A stretch of DNA of 64,000 bases from positions 54,832 to 118,831 of the forward strand of contig NZ_NFJR01000008.1 of the NCBI RefSeq assembly GCF_002159975.1, written 5' to 3'. The notes beneath the pieces were generated by a model that was not told the origin of the DNA, did no database searches, and worked only from the letters and a program-made list of their open reading frames with translations. Both the position numbers and the translations under genes were made by a program. The DNA comes from Barnesiella sp. An22 (lineage in GTDB: Bacteria > Bacteroidota > Bacteroidia > Bacteroidales > Barnesiellaceae). Below, piece by piece: positions 1 to 8,181 of this stretch (its first letter is position 1; each line of letters opens with the position of its first letter).

Positions 1-10
1 AGTGATTACA

Positions 11-1663
11 ATGAAGAAAAGTGCACTTCAAACTGCTCGTGCTTCGTATCAGCCCAAGCTGCCCGAAGCCATCAAAAACGGCGTAACCATCGTCGAAGGC
101 AAAGCCACTCAATCGGTGGCCGACCAGGAGGCTATCGCCAAGTTGTTCCCCAACACCTACGGCATGCCCGTGCTTCGTTTCGAAGCCGCTCCCAAGAAAG
201 AGTATCCTGCCATCAACGTGGGTGTAATCCTTTCGGGTGGTCAGGCTCCTGGCGGACACAACGTGATTTCGGGTCTCTTCGACGGACTCAAAGCCATGAA
301 CAAGGATAGCCGTCTCTTCGGTTTCCTGTTGGGCCCGGGCGGACTCATCGATCATAAATATATGGAACTCACTGCCGACATCATCGACGACTACCGCAAC
401 ACGGGTGGTTTCGATATCATCGGTTCGGGTCGTACCAAACTCGAGACGAAAGAGCAATTCGACAGCGGTCTCGAAATCATCAAAGAGTTGGGCATCAAAG
501 CCGTGGTTATCATCGGTGGCGACGACTCCAACACCAACGCCTGCGTATTGGCCGAATACTACAAACAAATCGGTGCCGGTGTACAGGTAATCGGTTGCCC
601 CAAGACCATCGACGGTGACTTGAAGAACGAGATGATCGAGTGCTCCTTCGGTTTCGATACCGCCTGCAAGGTATACTCCGAGGTTATCGGTAACATCCAA
701 CGCGACTGCAACTCGGCCAAGAAATACTGGCACTTCATCAAACTGATGGGCCGTTCGGCTTCGCACATCGCTCTGGAGTGCGCTCTGCAAACGCAACCCA
801 ACATCTGCTTGATTTCCGAGGAGGTTGAGGCCAAACAGATGACCCTCGACGACATCGTAAACTATATCGCCGATATCGTAGCCGCTCGTGCTGCCAAAGG
901 TTTCAACTTCGGTACGGTGCTGATTCCCGAAGGTCTCATCGAGTTCATCCCCGCCATGAAGCGCCTTATCGCCGAACTCAACGACTTTTTGGCCAAGAAT
1001 GGTGCCGAGTTTGCCATGATCAAGAAATCGGAGCAAAGAAACTATATCATCAAACACCTCTCGCCCGAAAACTCGACAATCTACGCCAGCCTGCCCGAGG
1101 GTGTGGCCCGTCAGCTCACGCTCGACCGCGACCCCCACGGAAACGTACAGGTATCGCTCATCGAGACCGAGAAACTGCTGGGCGAGATGGTAGGTCGCCG
1201 TCTGGCCGAGATGAAAGAAGCCGGTAAATATGTAGGCAAATTCGCTACTCAATACCACTTCTTCGGTTACGAAGGCCGTTGCGCCGATCCCTCCAACTTC
1301 GACGCCGACTACTGCTACTCGCTGGGTTACACCGCATCGCTGCTCGTAGGCGAAGGCCGCACGGGTTACATGTCGTCGGTACGCAACACCACCAAACCGG
1401 CCAGCGAATGGATTGCCGGCGGTGTGCCCGTAACCATGATGATGAACATGGAGCGTCGCCACGGCGAGATGAAACCGGTTATCCAAAAAGCCCTCGTTCA
1501 CCTCGACGGTGCACCCTTCAAATACTTTGCCGCACATCGCGACGAGTGGGCTATGAACACCTGCTACGTATACCCCGGTCCTATCCAATACTTTGGTCCC
1601 ACCGAGGTTTGCGACCAGCCCACCAAGACCCTGATGCTCGAGCAAAACGGCAAAATCGACTAA
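11..1663 (+). CDS. pfp: PPi-dependent 6-phosphofructokinase (PFP)
   Basis: This enzyme phosphorylates fructose 6-phosphate with pyrophosphate, reversibly, in cytosolic glycolysis and gluconeogenesis. The 550-residue product has the long PFP-beta-like form. A GGDDS motif near residues 169-173 carries the second Asp typical of PPi rather than ATP users. PKTIDGDL at about 197-204 holds the catalytic Asp region, and MGR at about 247-249 is the substrate-binding motif. An in-frame GTG lies 9 bases upstream, but the ATG at 11 is preferred because the protein then starts MKKSALQ. Codon choice is strongly biased, which suggests high expression. The promoter lies before the window. A strong hairpin terminator follows at 1742. 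Confidence 0.95.
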   Translation: MKKSALQTARASYQPKLPEAIKNGVTIVEGKATQSVADQEAIAKLFPNTYGMPVLRFEAAPKKEYPAINVGVILSGGQAPGGHNVISGLFDGLKAMNKDSRLFGFLLGPGGLIDHKYMELTADIIDDYRNTGGFDIIGSGRTKLETKEQFDSGLEIIKELGIKAVVIIGGDDSNTNACVLAEYYKQIGAGVQVIGCPKTIDGDLKNEMIECSFGFDTACKVYSEVIGNIQRDCNSAKKYWHFIKLMGRSASHIALECALQTQPNICLISEEVEAKQMTLDDIVNYIADIVAARAAKGFNFGTVLIPEGLIEFIPAMKRLIAELNDFLAKNGAEFAMIKKSEQRNYIIKHLSPENSTIYASLPEGVARQLTLDRDPHGNVQVSLIETEKLLGEMVGRRLAEMKEAGKYVGKFATQYHFFGYEGRCADPSNFDADYCYSLGYTASLLVGEGRTGYMSSVRNTTKPASEWIAGGVPVTMMMNMERRHGEMKPVIQKALVHLDGAPFKYFAAHRDEWAMNTCYVYPGPIQYFGPTEVCDQPTKTLMLEQNGKID

Positions 1664-1741
1664 TCCCGATTTAGCAAAAGGGCGTCATGCCCGTTATCAA
1701 TAAACCAATCCAAAAAATCCGCACTTGCGGCTTGCAAAAAT

Positions 1742-1779
1742 CCCCCGACCCGGAGCGTTCCGGGCCGGGGGTATTTTTT
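1742..1779 (+). terminator. Rho-independent terminator after pfp
   Basis: A 13-bp stem with one mismatch (arms 1742-1754 and 1759-1771) is followed directly by TATTTTTTG. It ends the pfp transcript. Confidence 0.9.
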
Positions 1780-1804
1780 GTGTATATATCACTCCGGACT
1801 CCAC

Positions 1805-2030
1805 TGCCTGGTCCATTTCGCACTGCGGAGAGTGTGCCATATCGCGCTACGACGCGGTATCCAGGAATACTGGCAAAATTGTTGGCATAGGTAATATCTG
1901 CAACAGTTTCCAATGCCTTCTCTTTTCTGGACCCCGCATCGAGGTGCGGGGTGACTTGCTGTGTCATACCGCGCTACGACGCGTCGAGCGGTCATTCCGC
2001 ACTTGATGCGGAATCCAGAAATATGGACTG
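1805..2030. repeat. Palindromic intergenic repeat cluster (REP-like), copy group 1
   Basis: The cluster holds several short palindromes. One type reads GTCATACCGC...GCGGTATCCAG and the other reads CTGGACCCCGC...GCGGGGTGAC. The second type is the reverse-orientation counterpart of the first, since its complement begins GTCACCCCGC and ends GGGGTCCAG. A longer unit including the spacer (GCAAAATTGTTGGCATAGG...) recurs at 4603-4848. The region has no convincing gene, and the rest of the 1780-2193 gap shows nothing else recognisable. Confidence 0.8.
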
Positions 2031-2193
2031 AAGGTAATACGATATGGAATATGAAAGAATTGTGTTCTGGAAATTGCGGTATAGTTAATAGAAATTTCTC
2101 GTAAGTGTAGCAGAATCTTATAAATAGCTCTTATTTTTTATAATATTGTATTTGTGGCCCCGTTTTATATACAAATACAAAATTTATCTAAAC

Positions 2194-3531
2194 ATGAAAA
2201 CACAGGAGTATCGAAGTCTTGTAGGCATATTCTTGCTGATGGGAATCTTTCGAGTTGATGCCTATGACTTTCAATCGGGAGGGATTTATTACGAGATTAA
2301 CGGCGAAGAGGTCACGGTCACTCGTGAATCGGCTTTTGAACCGACCTATGAGGGTGATGTGGTAATCCCTTCGATAGTGTCTTACGACGGGGAAAACTAT
2401 TCGGTAACAAGTATCGGAAACTGGGCCTTTGAAGGTTGTGCGAATCTGAAAAAGTTGACGCTTCCCGAGTCGTTGATAACGATAGGCGATTATTCTTTTA
2501 GTGGTTGTAAACGGTTGGGCGAGGTGATATGGAGTGAGCGGATAGAGGTGATTGGTAAATATGCTTTCTCTGGGTGTATCAGTCTGCAATCGATAGTGAT
2601 ACCTGCGTCGGTGAAACGTATCAACGAAGGTGTTTTCAATGGCTGTACCGGACTGGAGTCGGTGGTTATGGGCGATTCAGTAGAGTATGTTGGGTCTTCG
2701 GCCTTTTTGAACTGTACGAGTTTAGAGTCTGTTTCACCGGGAGACGCCGTAAACTATATTGGGGAGGGTGCTTTCTCAAGTACCAGTTTGGAGTCGGTGA
2801 TGATACCCGCGTCGGTGGCAACTATCGAAGCCAATCCCTTCGTGGGTAGCCTTAATTTAAAAGAGATTACGGTCTCGGAAGAGAATCTGGCCTATTCGTC
2901 GTTAGACGGTGTACTCTATAACAAGGACAGGACTACGCTTTGTGCATGTCCGGGTGGAAAGAGCTCGATAGAAATTCCCCTGTCGGTGGAGCACATCGGG
3001 CCTTCGGCTTTTTGTGCTTGTGCAGGGTTACTCTCGGTGACGATTCCACCGACTGTGGAGAGCATAGAGGCCTCGGCATTCGGCTATTGCAAGGAGTTGA
3101 CTTCGGTGACCATCGGCAAATCGGTCTCTCGTATCGGTGAGTACACTTTTGACCGGTGTGATAATTTGCAGGATATATATATTTATGCCGAGCTGCCTCC
3201 TGTAATCGATGCTAATACTTTTGAGGATTATGAGGCTACCTTGTATGTGCCTGCCGGCAGTAAAAGTGCATATCAGAAGGCTTCGTATTGGAGTAATTTT
3301 ACGAACATCATGGAGTCGCCAACCGGCGTGGAATCGGTCGATAACAACGATATGCGCGTCTATGCCGTAGGTCATACCCTGTATGTAGAGTATGTCGATG
3401 AGGCTTATCGGGTCTATACGGCCATGGGGCAGTTGGTTTATGCGGGCGACGAATCTACGGTATTGTTGCCGGGTGCAGGCCTCTATATCGTATGTGCGGG
3501 CAATCGGTCGCAGAAGGTTTGGGTGAAGTAA
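2194..3531 (+). CDS. BspA-type leucine-rich repeat surface protein with T9SS-like C-terminus
   Basis: This is a 445-residue secreted protein. The ATG at 2194 gives a signal peptide (MKTQEYRSLVGIFLLMGIF); the in-frame extension upstream to 2146 is not signal-like. Residues about 45-340 form roughly ten BspA/TpLRR repeats of about 23 residues with the pattern SIG..AF.GC..L..V.IP.SV. The last 65 residues (RVYTAMGQLVYAGD...GLYIVCAG...KVWVK) resemble the T9SS type A sorting domain: GxLVY, then GLYIV, then a basic end. Family members are cell-surface proteins, some of them adhesins; the ligand here is unknown. A terminator follows at 3556. Confidence 0.85.
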   Translation: MKTQEYRSLVGIFLLMGIFRVDAYDFQSGGIYYEINGEEVTVTRESAFEPTYEGDVVIPSIVSYDGENYSVTSIGNWAFEGCANLKKLTLPESLITIGDYSFSGCKRLGEVIWSERIEVIGKYAFSGCISLQSIVIPASVKRINEGVFNGCTGLESVVMGDSVEYVGSSAFLNCTSLESVSPGDAVNYIGEGAFSSTSLESVMIPASVATIEANPFVGSLNLKEITVSEENLAYSSLDGVLYNKDRTTLCACPGGKSSIEIPLSVEHIGPSAFCACAGLLSVTIPPTVESIEASAFGYCKELTSVTIGKSVSRIGEYTFDRCDNLQDIYIYAELPPVIDANTFEDYEATLYVPAGSKSAYQKASYWSNFTNIMESPTGVESVDNNDMRVYAVGHTLYVEYVDEAYRVYTAMGQLVYAGDESTVLLPGAGLYIVCAGNRSQKVWVK

Positions 3532-3555
3532 ATAGGAATCTATTCGATACGATTG

Positions 3556-3589
3556 GGCGGCAGGGAGTATTACTCTGCCGCCTTTTTTG
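3556..3589 (+). terminator. Terminator after LRR gene
   Basis: An 8-bp perfect stem (GGCGGCAG at 3556-3563, CTGCCGCC at 3575-3582) is followed by TTTTTTG. Confidence 0.9.
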
Positions 3590-3594
3590 TGCCT

Positions 3595-3650
3595 GGTCCA
3601 TTCCGCACCGTGATGCAGAATCCAGGGAATATCCGGCGGGTATGACGGCT
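3595..3650. repeat. Degenerate REP-like palindrome
   Basis: The stretch GGTCCATTCCGC...GCAGAATCCAGG is a diverged copy of the GTCAnnCCGC/GCGGnnTCCAG palindrome seen elsewhere in the window. Confidence 0.5.
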
Positions 3651-3693
3651 ATCCCCCTGTCGGAGTAAGTGGAAATAAAACCGGTTGAGGGTA

Positions 3694-3724
3694 TTGCTTT
3701 TATTATCGGGTTATGCTATCTTTG
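3694..3724 (+). promoter_or_regulatory. Bacteroidetes-type promoter of candidate structured RNA
   Basis: TTG at 3694-3696, a 20-base spacer and TATCTTTG at 3717-3724 match the TTTG/TAnnTTTG consensus. No clear reading frame follows, so the transcript is probably non-coding or a long leader. Confidence 0.65.
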
Positions 3725-3729
3725 TCTCG

Positions 3730-4090
3730 TGACCGCGATGGTATATCCCGGTAGCAGATAGAGTTGCTCTGTCGCTGTTGAGAGGTTTCCGTGGTCGGTC
3801 ATGGCCTTCGGGGGAGGGATTTCTCTCTGCGAGGGCAGACATGTTTTTGAGAAAGCGTTTTTGCTTATCCTTTCATGGGAAATCGCCAAATTTCAATTCA
3901 CGAAGGATCGGGCAGTCAAAAAAACGCTCCTGCTTGCCAACATCCACCCCGGCAAGGGGTGTTGTTATATGGCATAGCGTGGGGTGGGCTGTTTATTTCG
4001 TGAATAGGCGTTTGGCGATGCCTCCGTGAAGATAGACAGATTGTTCCCTACGCTTTCGTTTTTTAAACGTCTATCCTCAAGGGGAACAGG
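3730..4090 (+). ncRNA. Candidate structured non-coding RNA or long leader
   Basis: A promoter at 3694-3724 leads into a stretch with no convincing gene but many complementary segments. TGACCG (3730-3735) pairs with CGGTCA (3796-3801). AGCGTTTTT (3854-3862) pairs with AAAAACGCT (3920-3928) and encloses ATCCTT/AAGGAT (3867-3872/3903-3908). CACCCC/GGGGTG (3945-3950/3956-3961) caps a hairpin spanning 3935-3974. Near the end GATAGAC (4031) pairs with GTCTATC (4069), while TTGTTCCC (4041) pairs with GGGAACA (4082); these two cross, as a pseudoknot or alternative folds would. It lacks the conserved cores of RNase P RNA, tmRNA and SRP RNA. It may be the leader of the decayed gene downstream. Confidence 0.4.
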
Positions 4091-4406
4091 AAGACAGATA
4101 TGAAACACGATATTATGAAATCTTATTTGCCGGAGTGACTTTTGTGAGGAATTGTTTTGGGGGCTCCGATTCGTTGCTTGTGATTCTCTATGTTATATAA
4201 TTTGTGGTTGCATAGGCGGCTATGGCTATTTGACGGCCCGGCTCCTTATGCAGGTGATAGGATTGAAGCGTTCGATAAATTATATTCGGAGAGTCTATTC
4301 GGTGACGATTGTTAGAGAAAAAACTTTTTATCAATGTACGAGGGGACACCAGGTTATACCCGAATCGGGAATCTACAAGTTGTGAGAGGTTGGTCCCGAT
4401 TGGGAT

Positions 4407-4530
4407 TGCCGGGTATATACGACCACGGGACGACTGGTTTATGCTGGCAACGGTATAATGGCTTTGTGTCTGAAGTCCGGCCTATGTGGTGCGTATGAGC
4501 GATTGCTCATGAAAAGTGGTAGTGAGATAA
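4407..4530 (+). pseudogene. Remnant of an LRR/T9SS protein gene (C-terminal sorting domain)
   Basis: Reading from 4407 gives a segment with RVYTTTGRLVYAGN, closely matching RVYTAMGQLVYAGD at the end of the LRR protein at 2194-3531. The frame then shifts by one, and from 4483 the reading is YVVRMSDCS, a stop (TGA at 4510), then KVVVR and TAA at 4528-4530. This is the expected end of a sorting domain broken by a frameshift and a nonsense codon. The 300 bases upstream (4090-4406) are probably its decayed body but show no alignable repeat. A terminator follows at 4568, as after an intact gene. Confidence 0.7.
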
Positions 4531-4567
4531 TTTCTCACTGCATCAATTCTTTCTTTTTTCAGGTGAC

Positions 4568-4602
4568 GGTGGCAGATGGTTACATCTGCCGCCTTTTTTT
4601 TG
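4568..4602 (+). terminator. Terminator after the pseudogene remnant
   Basis: GGCAGATG (4571-4578) pairs with CATCTGCC (4583-4590) and is followed by GCC and nine T residues. The hairpin resembles that after the intact LRR gene at 3556. Confidence 0.85.
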
Positions 4603-4848
4603 TCATACCGCGCTACGACGCGGTATCCAGGAATACTGGCAAAATTGTTGGCATAGGTAATACCTGCAACAGTTTCCAACGCCTTCTCTTTTCTGGACCC
4701 CGCATCGGGGTGCGGGCTGACTTGCCGTGTCATACCGCGCTACGACGCGGTATCCAGGAATACGGGCAAAATTGTCGGCATAGGTAATACCCGCAACAGT
4801 TTCCAACGCCTTCCCTTTTCTGGACCCCGCATCGAGGTGCGGGGTGAC
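4603..4848. repeat. Two tandem 126-bp REP-like units
   Basis: Two nearly identical units start at 4603 and 4729. Each holds a GTCATACCGC...GCGGTATCCAG palindrome, a spacer of about 70 bases (GGCATAGGTAATACC...), and an inverted CTGGACCCCGC...GGGTGAC palindrome. A further copy of the unit is at 1836-1967. Confidence 0.85.
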
Positions 4849-4857
4849 GGGAAACCA

Positions 4858-4893
4858 TAAAAAACACCCCGGCACTCGGGGGAGGCCGGGGTG
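4858..4893 (-). terminator. Terminator of the beta-galactosidase transcript
   Basis: CACCCCGGC (4865-4873) pairs with GCCGGGGTG (4885-4893). On the minus strand the stem is followed by a T-rich run (complement of ATAAAAAAC). Confidence 0.85.
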
Positions 4894-4927
4894 GTGAGGT
4901 ATGCGCGGCAGATGCCGCGTGTGGGTA

Positions 4928-7429
4928 TTATTTGCTCTCGATTACAAGAGTAGCTTTCTTCAGTCCTTTGGCGGTAGCCTCGAGGGTGATTTTGCCCGGC
5001 TCTTCGGTCGAAGCGACGATGGCAGTCATCATGCCCGAGAATACCTTCATGCGGGGCTCCTGGAACGACTCGAGCGAGGTGGGGTCGCCGTTGGCGCCGG
5101 CACGGTAGTAGCCTTTGCCTTTCACCTTGAACGAGATTTGGTTCGAGGCATTGGGGCAGAGGTTGCCCTCCTTGTCGACTACCTTGACGGTGACGAACGA
5201 GAGGTCGCGGCCATCGGCGGCAATGGTCGAGCGGTCGGCAGTGAGTTCGATGCGGTAGGGCTTGCCGGCCGTCTTCATCTCCTTCTCGGCCACGGCGTTG
5301 CCCTGCTCGTCATAGGCTACCACCTTGACGGTACCCGGTTCGTAGCGGGTATCCATCCACATGAGGCGGTAGCGTTGCTGGCGCTTGAACTGGGCGGTCG
5401 AGATGGAGTCGCCGCTGTTGTGCACGGTCACCGAGAGATCTTTGGTGCGCTTGCCCTGGCTCTTGCCGTTGATGAAGAGCTCGGCGGTGGGGTAGTTGGT
5501 ATAGACGAAGACGGGGGTTACCTCACCTTCGCGGCCCTCCCAGTTCCAGTGGGGCAGGATGTGCAGCGTCTCGGCCTCGGGGTTCCAGTGGCTGCGGTAG
5601 AGGTAGTAGCGGTCTTTGGGGATACCGGCCAGGTCGACGATGCCGAAGAGCGACGAGTGGCTGGGCCAATCGGAGTAGTAGGGAGTGGGCTCACCCAGGT
5701 AGTCGAAGCCGGTCCATACGAACTCGCCCATGCAGTAGGCCAGGTCGTCGTGCTGGATGAAGTCGTCTTCGGGCAGGTTGGACCATCCGCAGTGCTCCAC
5801 GTCGTAGGAGGAGGACTGGTGGTCGGGGTATTTGGGCATGGAGCGACGCTCTACGGGGAACTTGTAGACACCGCGCGAGCTGATGGTCGATGCCGTTTCA
5901 CTGCCCAGAATGATGCCTTGGGGCAGATTCTTCTGGCTCTCGATATACTTGAAGGGGCGGTAGTTGAAGCCCGGCACGTCGAGCACGGCAGCCATGTTGT
6001 TGTTCACTACGGCATCGGGAGCATCCATACCCTGCGTAACGGGACGGGTGGGGTCCTCGCGGTGGCAGATGTTCTGCAGCCACAGGGTGAGTTTGGGGCC
6101 CTGGTCGCCCGACCACTGGTCGGGTACCTCGTTGCCGATGCACCACATCACCACGCTGGGGTTGTTGCGGTAGTGGCGCACGAGGTTGACGATGTCCTTC
6201 TCGGCCCACTCCTTAAATACGAGGTGGTAACCGTTCTGTACCTTGGCGGTGGCCCACTCGTCGAACGACTCGGCCATCACCATCATACCCATTTCGTCGC
6301 AGAGGCGCACCAGCTCGGGGGCGGGCATGTTGTGCGAGGTACGTATGGCGTTGCAGCCCATATCCTTGAGGATGCGGATTTGGCGGCGGATACCGGCCTC
6401 GTTGGCGATACCGCCCAACGGGCCCAGGTCGTGGTGATTGCACACCCCTTTGAACTTCAACGGTTTGCCGTTAAGGAAGAAGCCTTCGCCCTGGCGCACC
6501 TCGATGGTGCGGATACCGAAGGTGGTGGTATATTCGTCTTTCAGTTCGTTGCCCTCATAGACCTTCGAAACCGAGGTGTAGAGGTTGGGTGTCTCGGGAC
6601 TCCACACGGCAGGATTTTCAACGACAAACTCCTGCTCGAAGGTGTTGTGGTCGAAGTCGTTGCCGCGCATGCGCTCGGTCATCAGGGTCTTGCCGCTGGG
6701 GTCGACAATCGAGGTCTCGATCACATAGTCGCTCATCGATTTCCCCTGGGGCATCTCCCACGAAGTTTTCTGCTCGACCTTGGCATAGCGGTCGTTCAGG
6801 TCGGTGGTGACGATTTGCGTACCCCACACCGGCACATGAGCCTCGTCGGTCACCAGCAGATGCACGTTGCGGTAGAGGCCGGCTCCGGGATACCAGCGCG
6901 AGCTCTCAGTGAAGTTCTCGAGCCGTACGGCCAGCGTGTTGCTCTCGCCCGGGCGCAGGTAGGGCGTGGCGTCGAAAAAGAAGGTGTTGTATCCGTTGGG
7001 CCAGTAGCAAGCCTCCTGTCCGTTGACGTAGACCCGGGCGTGGCTCATGGCGCCGTCGAATATCAGCGTATACTTTTTGCCCTCGATCGATTGGGGCACG
7101 TCGAACGAACGGCGGTACCAGCCGGTACCCACGAAGGGCAGACCGCCCGTGCGGCCGGCATGCTCCATGGCCTCTTTCTGGCCGTCCTGGACGATAGCCG
7201 TGTTCTGCTTGTCGTTATTGATACTGAAGGGTCCGTAGATGGCCCAGTCGTGGGGAATGCGGACCGACTGCCATTGCGAGTCGTCGAATTGCGCATCCTT
7301 GAATTGCGCGTTGTCTTCGCGGGTGAATTTCCACCCCTTCTCCAGCAGCGTCTCGGTGCGTACCTGTGTTTGTGCCGAAAGCCACAGCGGCAGGGCTAAC
7401 AGCACCAGTAGTGTGAATCGTAGTTTCAT
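4928..7429 (-). CDS. Glycoside hydrolase family 2 beta-galactosidase-like enzyme
   Basis: This 833-residue GH2 exo-glycosidase has a signal peptide (residues 1-20, ending WLSA before QTQ), which places it in the periplasm or outside the cell. The order is a jelly-roll sugar-binding domain (about 30-195), Ig-like domains (about 200-310), a TIM barrel (about 315-560) and C-terminal beta domains with bacterial Ig character. In the barrel GNE gives the acid/base Glu434, and LGSE gives the nucleophile Glu511. HHDLG near 332-336 and IRTSH near 362-366 are family landmarks. Beta-galactosidase is the likely activity, but GH2 also includes glucuronidases and mannosidases. Its start lies 17 bases from the restriction gene, and no promoter motif was found in that gap. 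Confidence 0.88.
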   Translation of the reverse strand: MKLRFTLLVLLALPLWLSAQTQVRTETLLEKGWKFTREDNAQFKDAQFDDSQWQSVRIPHDWAIYGPFSINNDKQNTAIVQDGQKEAMEHAGRTGGLPFVGTGWYRRSFDVPQSIEGKKYTLIFDGAMSHARVYVNGQEACYWPNGYNTFFFDATPYLRPGESNTLAVRLENFTESSRWYPGAGLYRNVHLLVTDEAHVPVWGTQIVTTDLNDRYAKVEQKTSWEMPQGKSMSDYVIETSIVDPSGKTLMTERMRGNDFDHNTFEQEFVVENPAVWSPETPNLYTSVSKVYEGNELKDEYTTTFGIRTIEVRQGEGFFLNGKPLKFKGVCNHHDLGPLGGIANEAGIRRQIRILKDMGCNAIRTSHNMPAPELVRLCDEMGMMVMAESFDEWATAKVQNGYHLVFKEWAEKDIVNLVRHYRNNPSVVMWCIGNEVPDQWSGDQGPKLTLWLQNICHREDPTRPVTQGMDAPDAVVNNNMAAVLDVPGFNYRPFKYIESQKNLPQGIILGSETASTISSRGVYKFPVERRSMPKYPDHQSSSYDVEHCGWSNLPEDDFIQHDDLAYCMGEFVWTGFDYLGEPTPYYSDWPSHSSLFGIVDLAGIPKDRYYLYRSHWNPEAETLHILPHWNWEGREGEVTPVFVYTNYPTAELFINGKSQGKRTKDLSVTVHNSGDSISTAQFKRQQRYRLMWMDTRYEPGTVKVVAYDEQGNAVAEKEMKTAGKPYRIELTADRSTIAADGRDLSFVTVKVVDKEGNLCPNASNQISFKVKGKGYYRAGANGDPTSLESFQEPRMKVFSGMMTAIVASTEEPGKITLEATAKGLKKATLVIESK

Positions 7430-7446
7430 AGATTTTTTATTGAGTG

Positions 7447-8181
7447 TTATAATGATGTCATGAGTTGAGATTCCGTATATTTCTGTTCTATTTTGTTTAA
7501 GATATTCCGTACATCCACTTCATACGGGGTGAACTCCTTTATGTTGGATTCTTTTATCCATAATTGCCCTTCCCCCGTGTTGCCCCGGTGTTGCCCTTTC
7601 GAGTAATGAGGATTGTTCACGACGTCGGCATTGGATAGTACCCAATATATGATTCGGTCTTTCCAAACCCCAATCCATACGAAAACATGGCAGCACTTCG
7701 GTTTCAGTTGTTGAAAATTCATATCAAAGCCAAAGGGGCTGCCGTAGCTCAAGGCTTTCATAATGAGGGTCTCTTTGCTTCCTCTTTTTACAGCTCTCGA
7801 TGCCTTTACTTCTATTTTTATTCCGTGGTACCAAAAATCATATTCTCCCGAGTAGCCCGGATCCAATAGTGTAGAGGGGCGTTGCAATTCGGGTACAACT
7901 TCATTTAAATGACGTTGTGCCCAATTCTCTCCGAATGTGCGAGGTGCCGTAATTTCAAAGATATACAAATATTTGTTCCGATTCAAATAGGAGGAGCGAA
8001 TATTGTAATAATCTTGTATGGAAATTATTTTATGGGCAATAAGATGAGAGATGATATATTCGAATTTATTGAACGGATATATGGAGTGCAGTTTGTCCAG
8101 AACATCGTCTGACAATCTGTTTTTTTCTTCCTGCGGTAATTGTGGTATTAGCTTTTTTAGTTCTATCAGTAGATTATCCAT
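7447..8181 (-). CDS. Type II restriction endonuclease, PD-(D/E)XK fold
   Basis: This 244-residue protein is the likely nuclease partner of the adjacent adenine methyltransferase. LDPGYSGEYDFWY...IKIEVKAS (about 107-128) contains Asp115 and Glu124-x-Lys126, the catalytic pattern of PD-(D/E)XK nucleases. Its ATG overlaps the end of the methyltransferase gene by 8 bases, so the two are translationally linked. Base composition is clearly more AT-rich than the flanks, which suggests horizontal acquisition. Recognition sequence and subtype cannot be read from the sequence. Confidence 0.75.
   Translation of the reverse strand: MDNLLIELKKLIPQLPQEEKNRLSDDVLDKLHSIYPFNKFEYIISHLIAHKIISIQDYYNIRSSYLNRNKYLYIFEITAPRTFGENWAQRHLNEVVPELQRPSTLLDPGYSGEYDFWYHGIKIEVKASRAVKRGSKETLIMKALSYGSPFGFDMNFQQLKPKCCHVFVWIGVWKDRIIYWVLSNADVVNNPHYSKGQHRGNTGEGQLWIKESNIKEFTPYEVDVRNILNKIEQKYTESQLMTSL

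Noticed and set aside
1671..2006. Short frames with products such as RYDAVSRNTGK and WIPRRSA
   Set aside because: They are translations of the palindromic repeats and recur wherever those repeats occur, in several frames.
3730..4090. RNase P RNA, tmRNA or SRP RNA
   Set aside because: The near-universal RNase P core (GAGGAAAGTCC), the tmRNA T-loop and tag-peptide frame, and the SRP tetraloop region are all missing.
3778..4385. Two short open frames (83 and 77 codons) in the gap after the first LRR gene
   Set aside because: They overlap the candidate structured RNA and the decayed gene, show no domain or codon bias, and their products are not protein-like.
4901..7399. An 832-codon open frame antisense to the beta-galactosidase gene
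   Set aside because: It mirrors the GH2 gene almost end to end, its product is low in complexity with repeated Val-Gly-His runs, and the GH2 frame has full catalytic motifs. High third-position GC leaves such shadows open.
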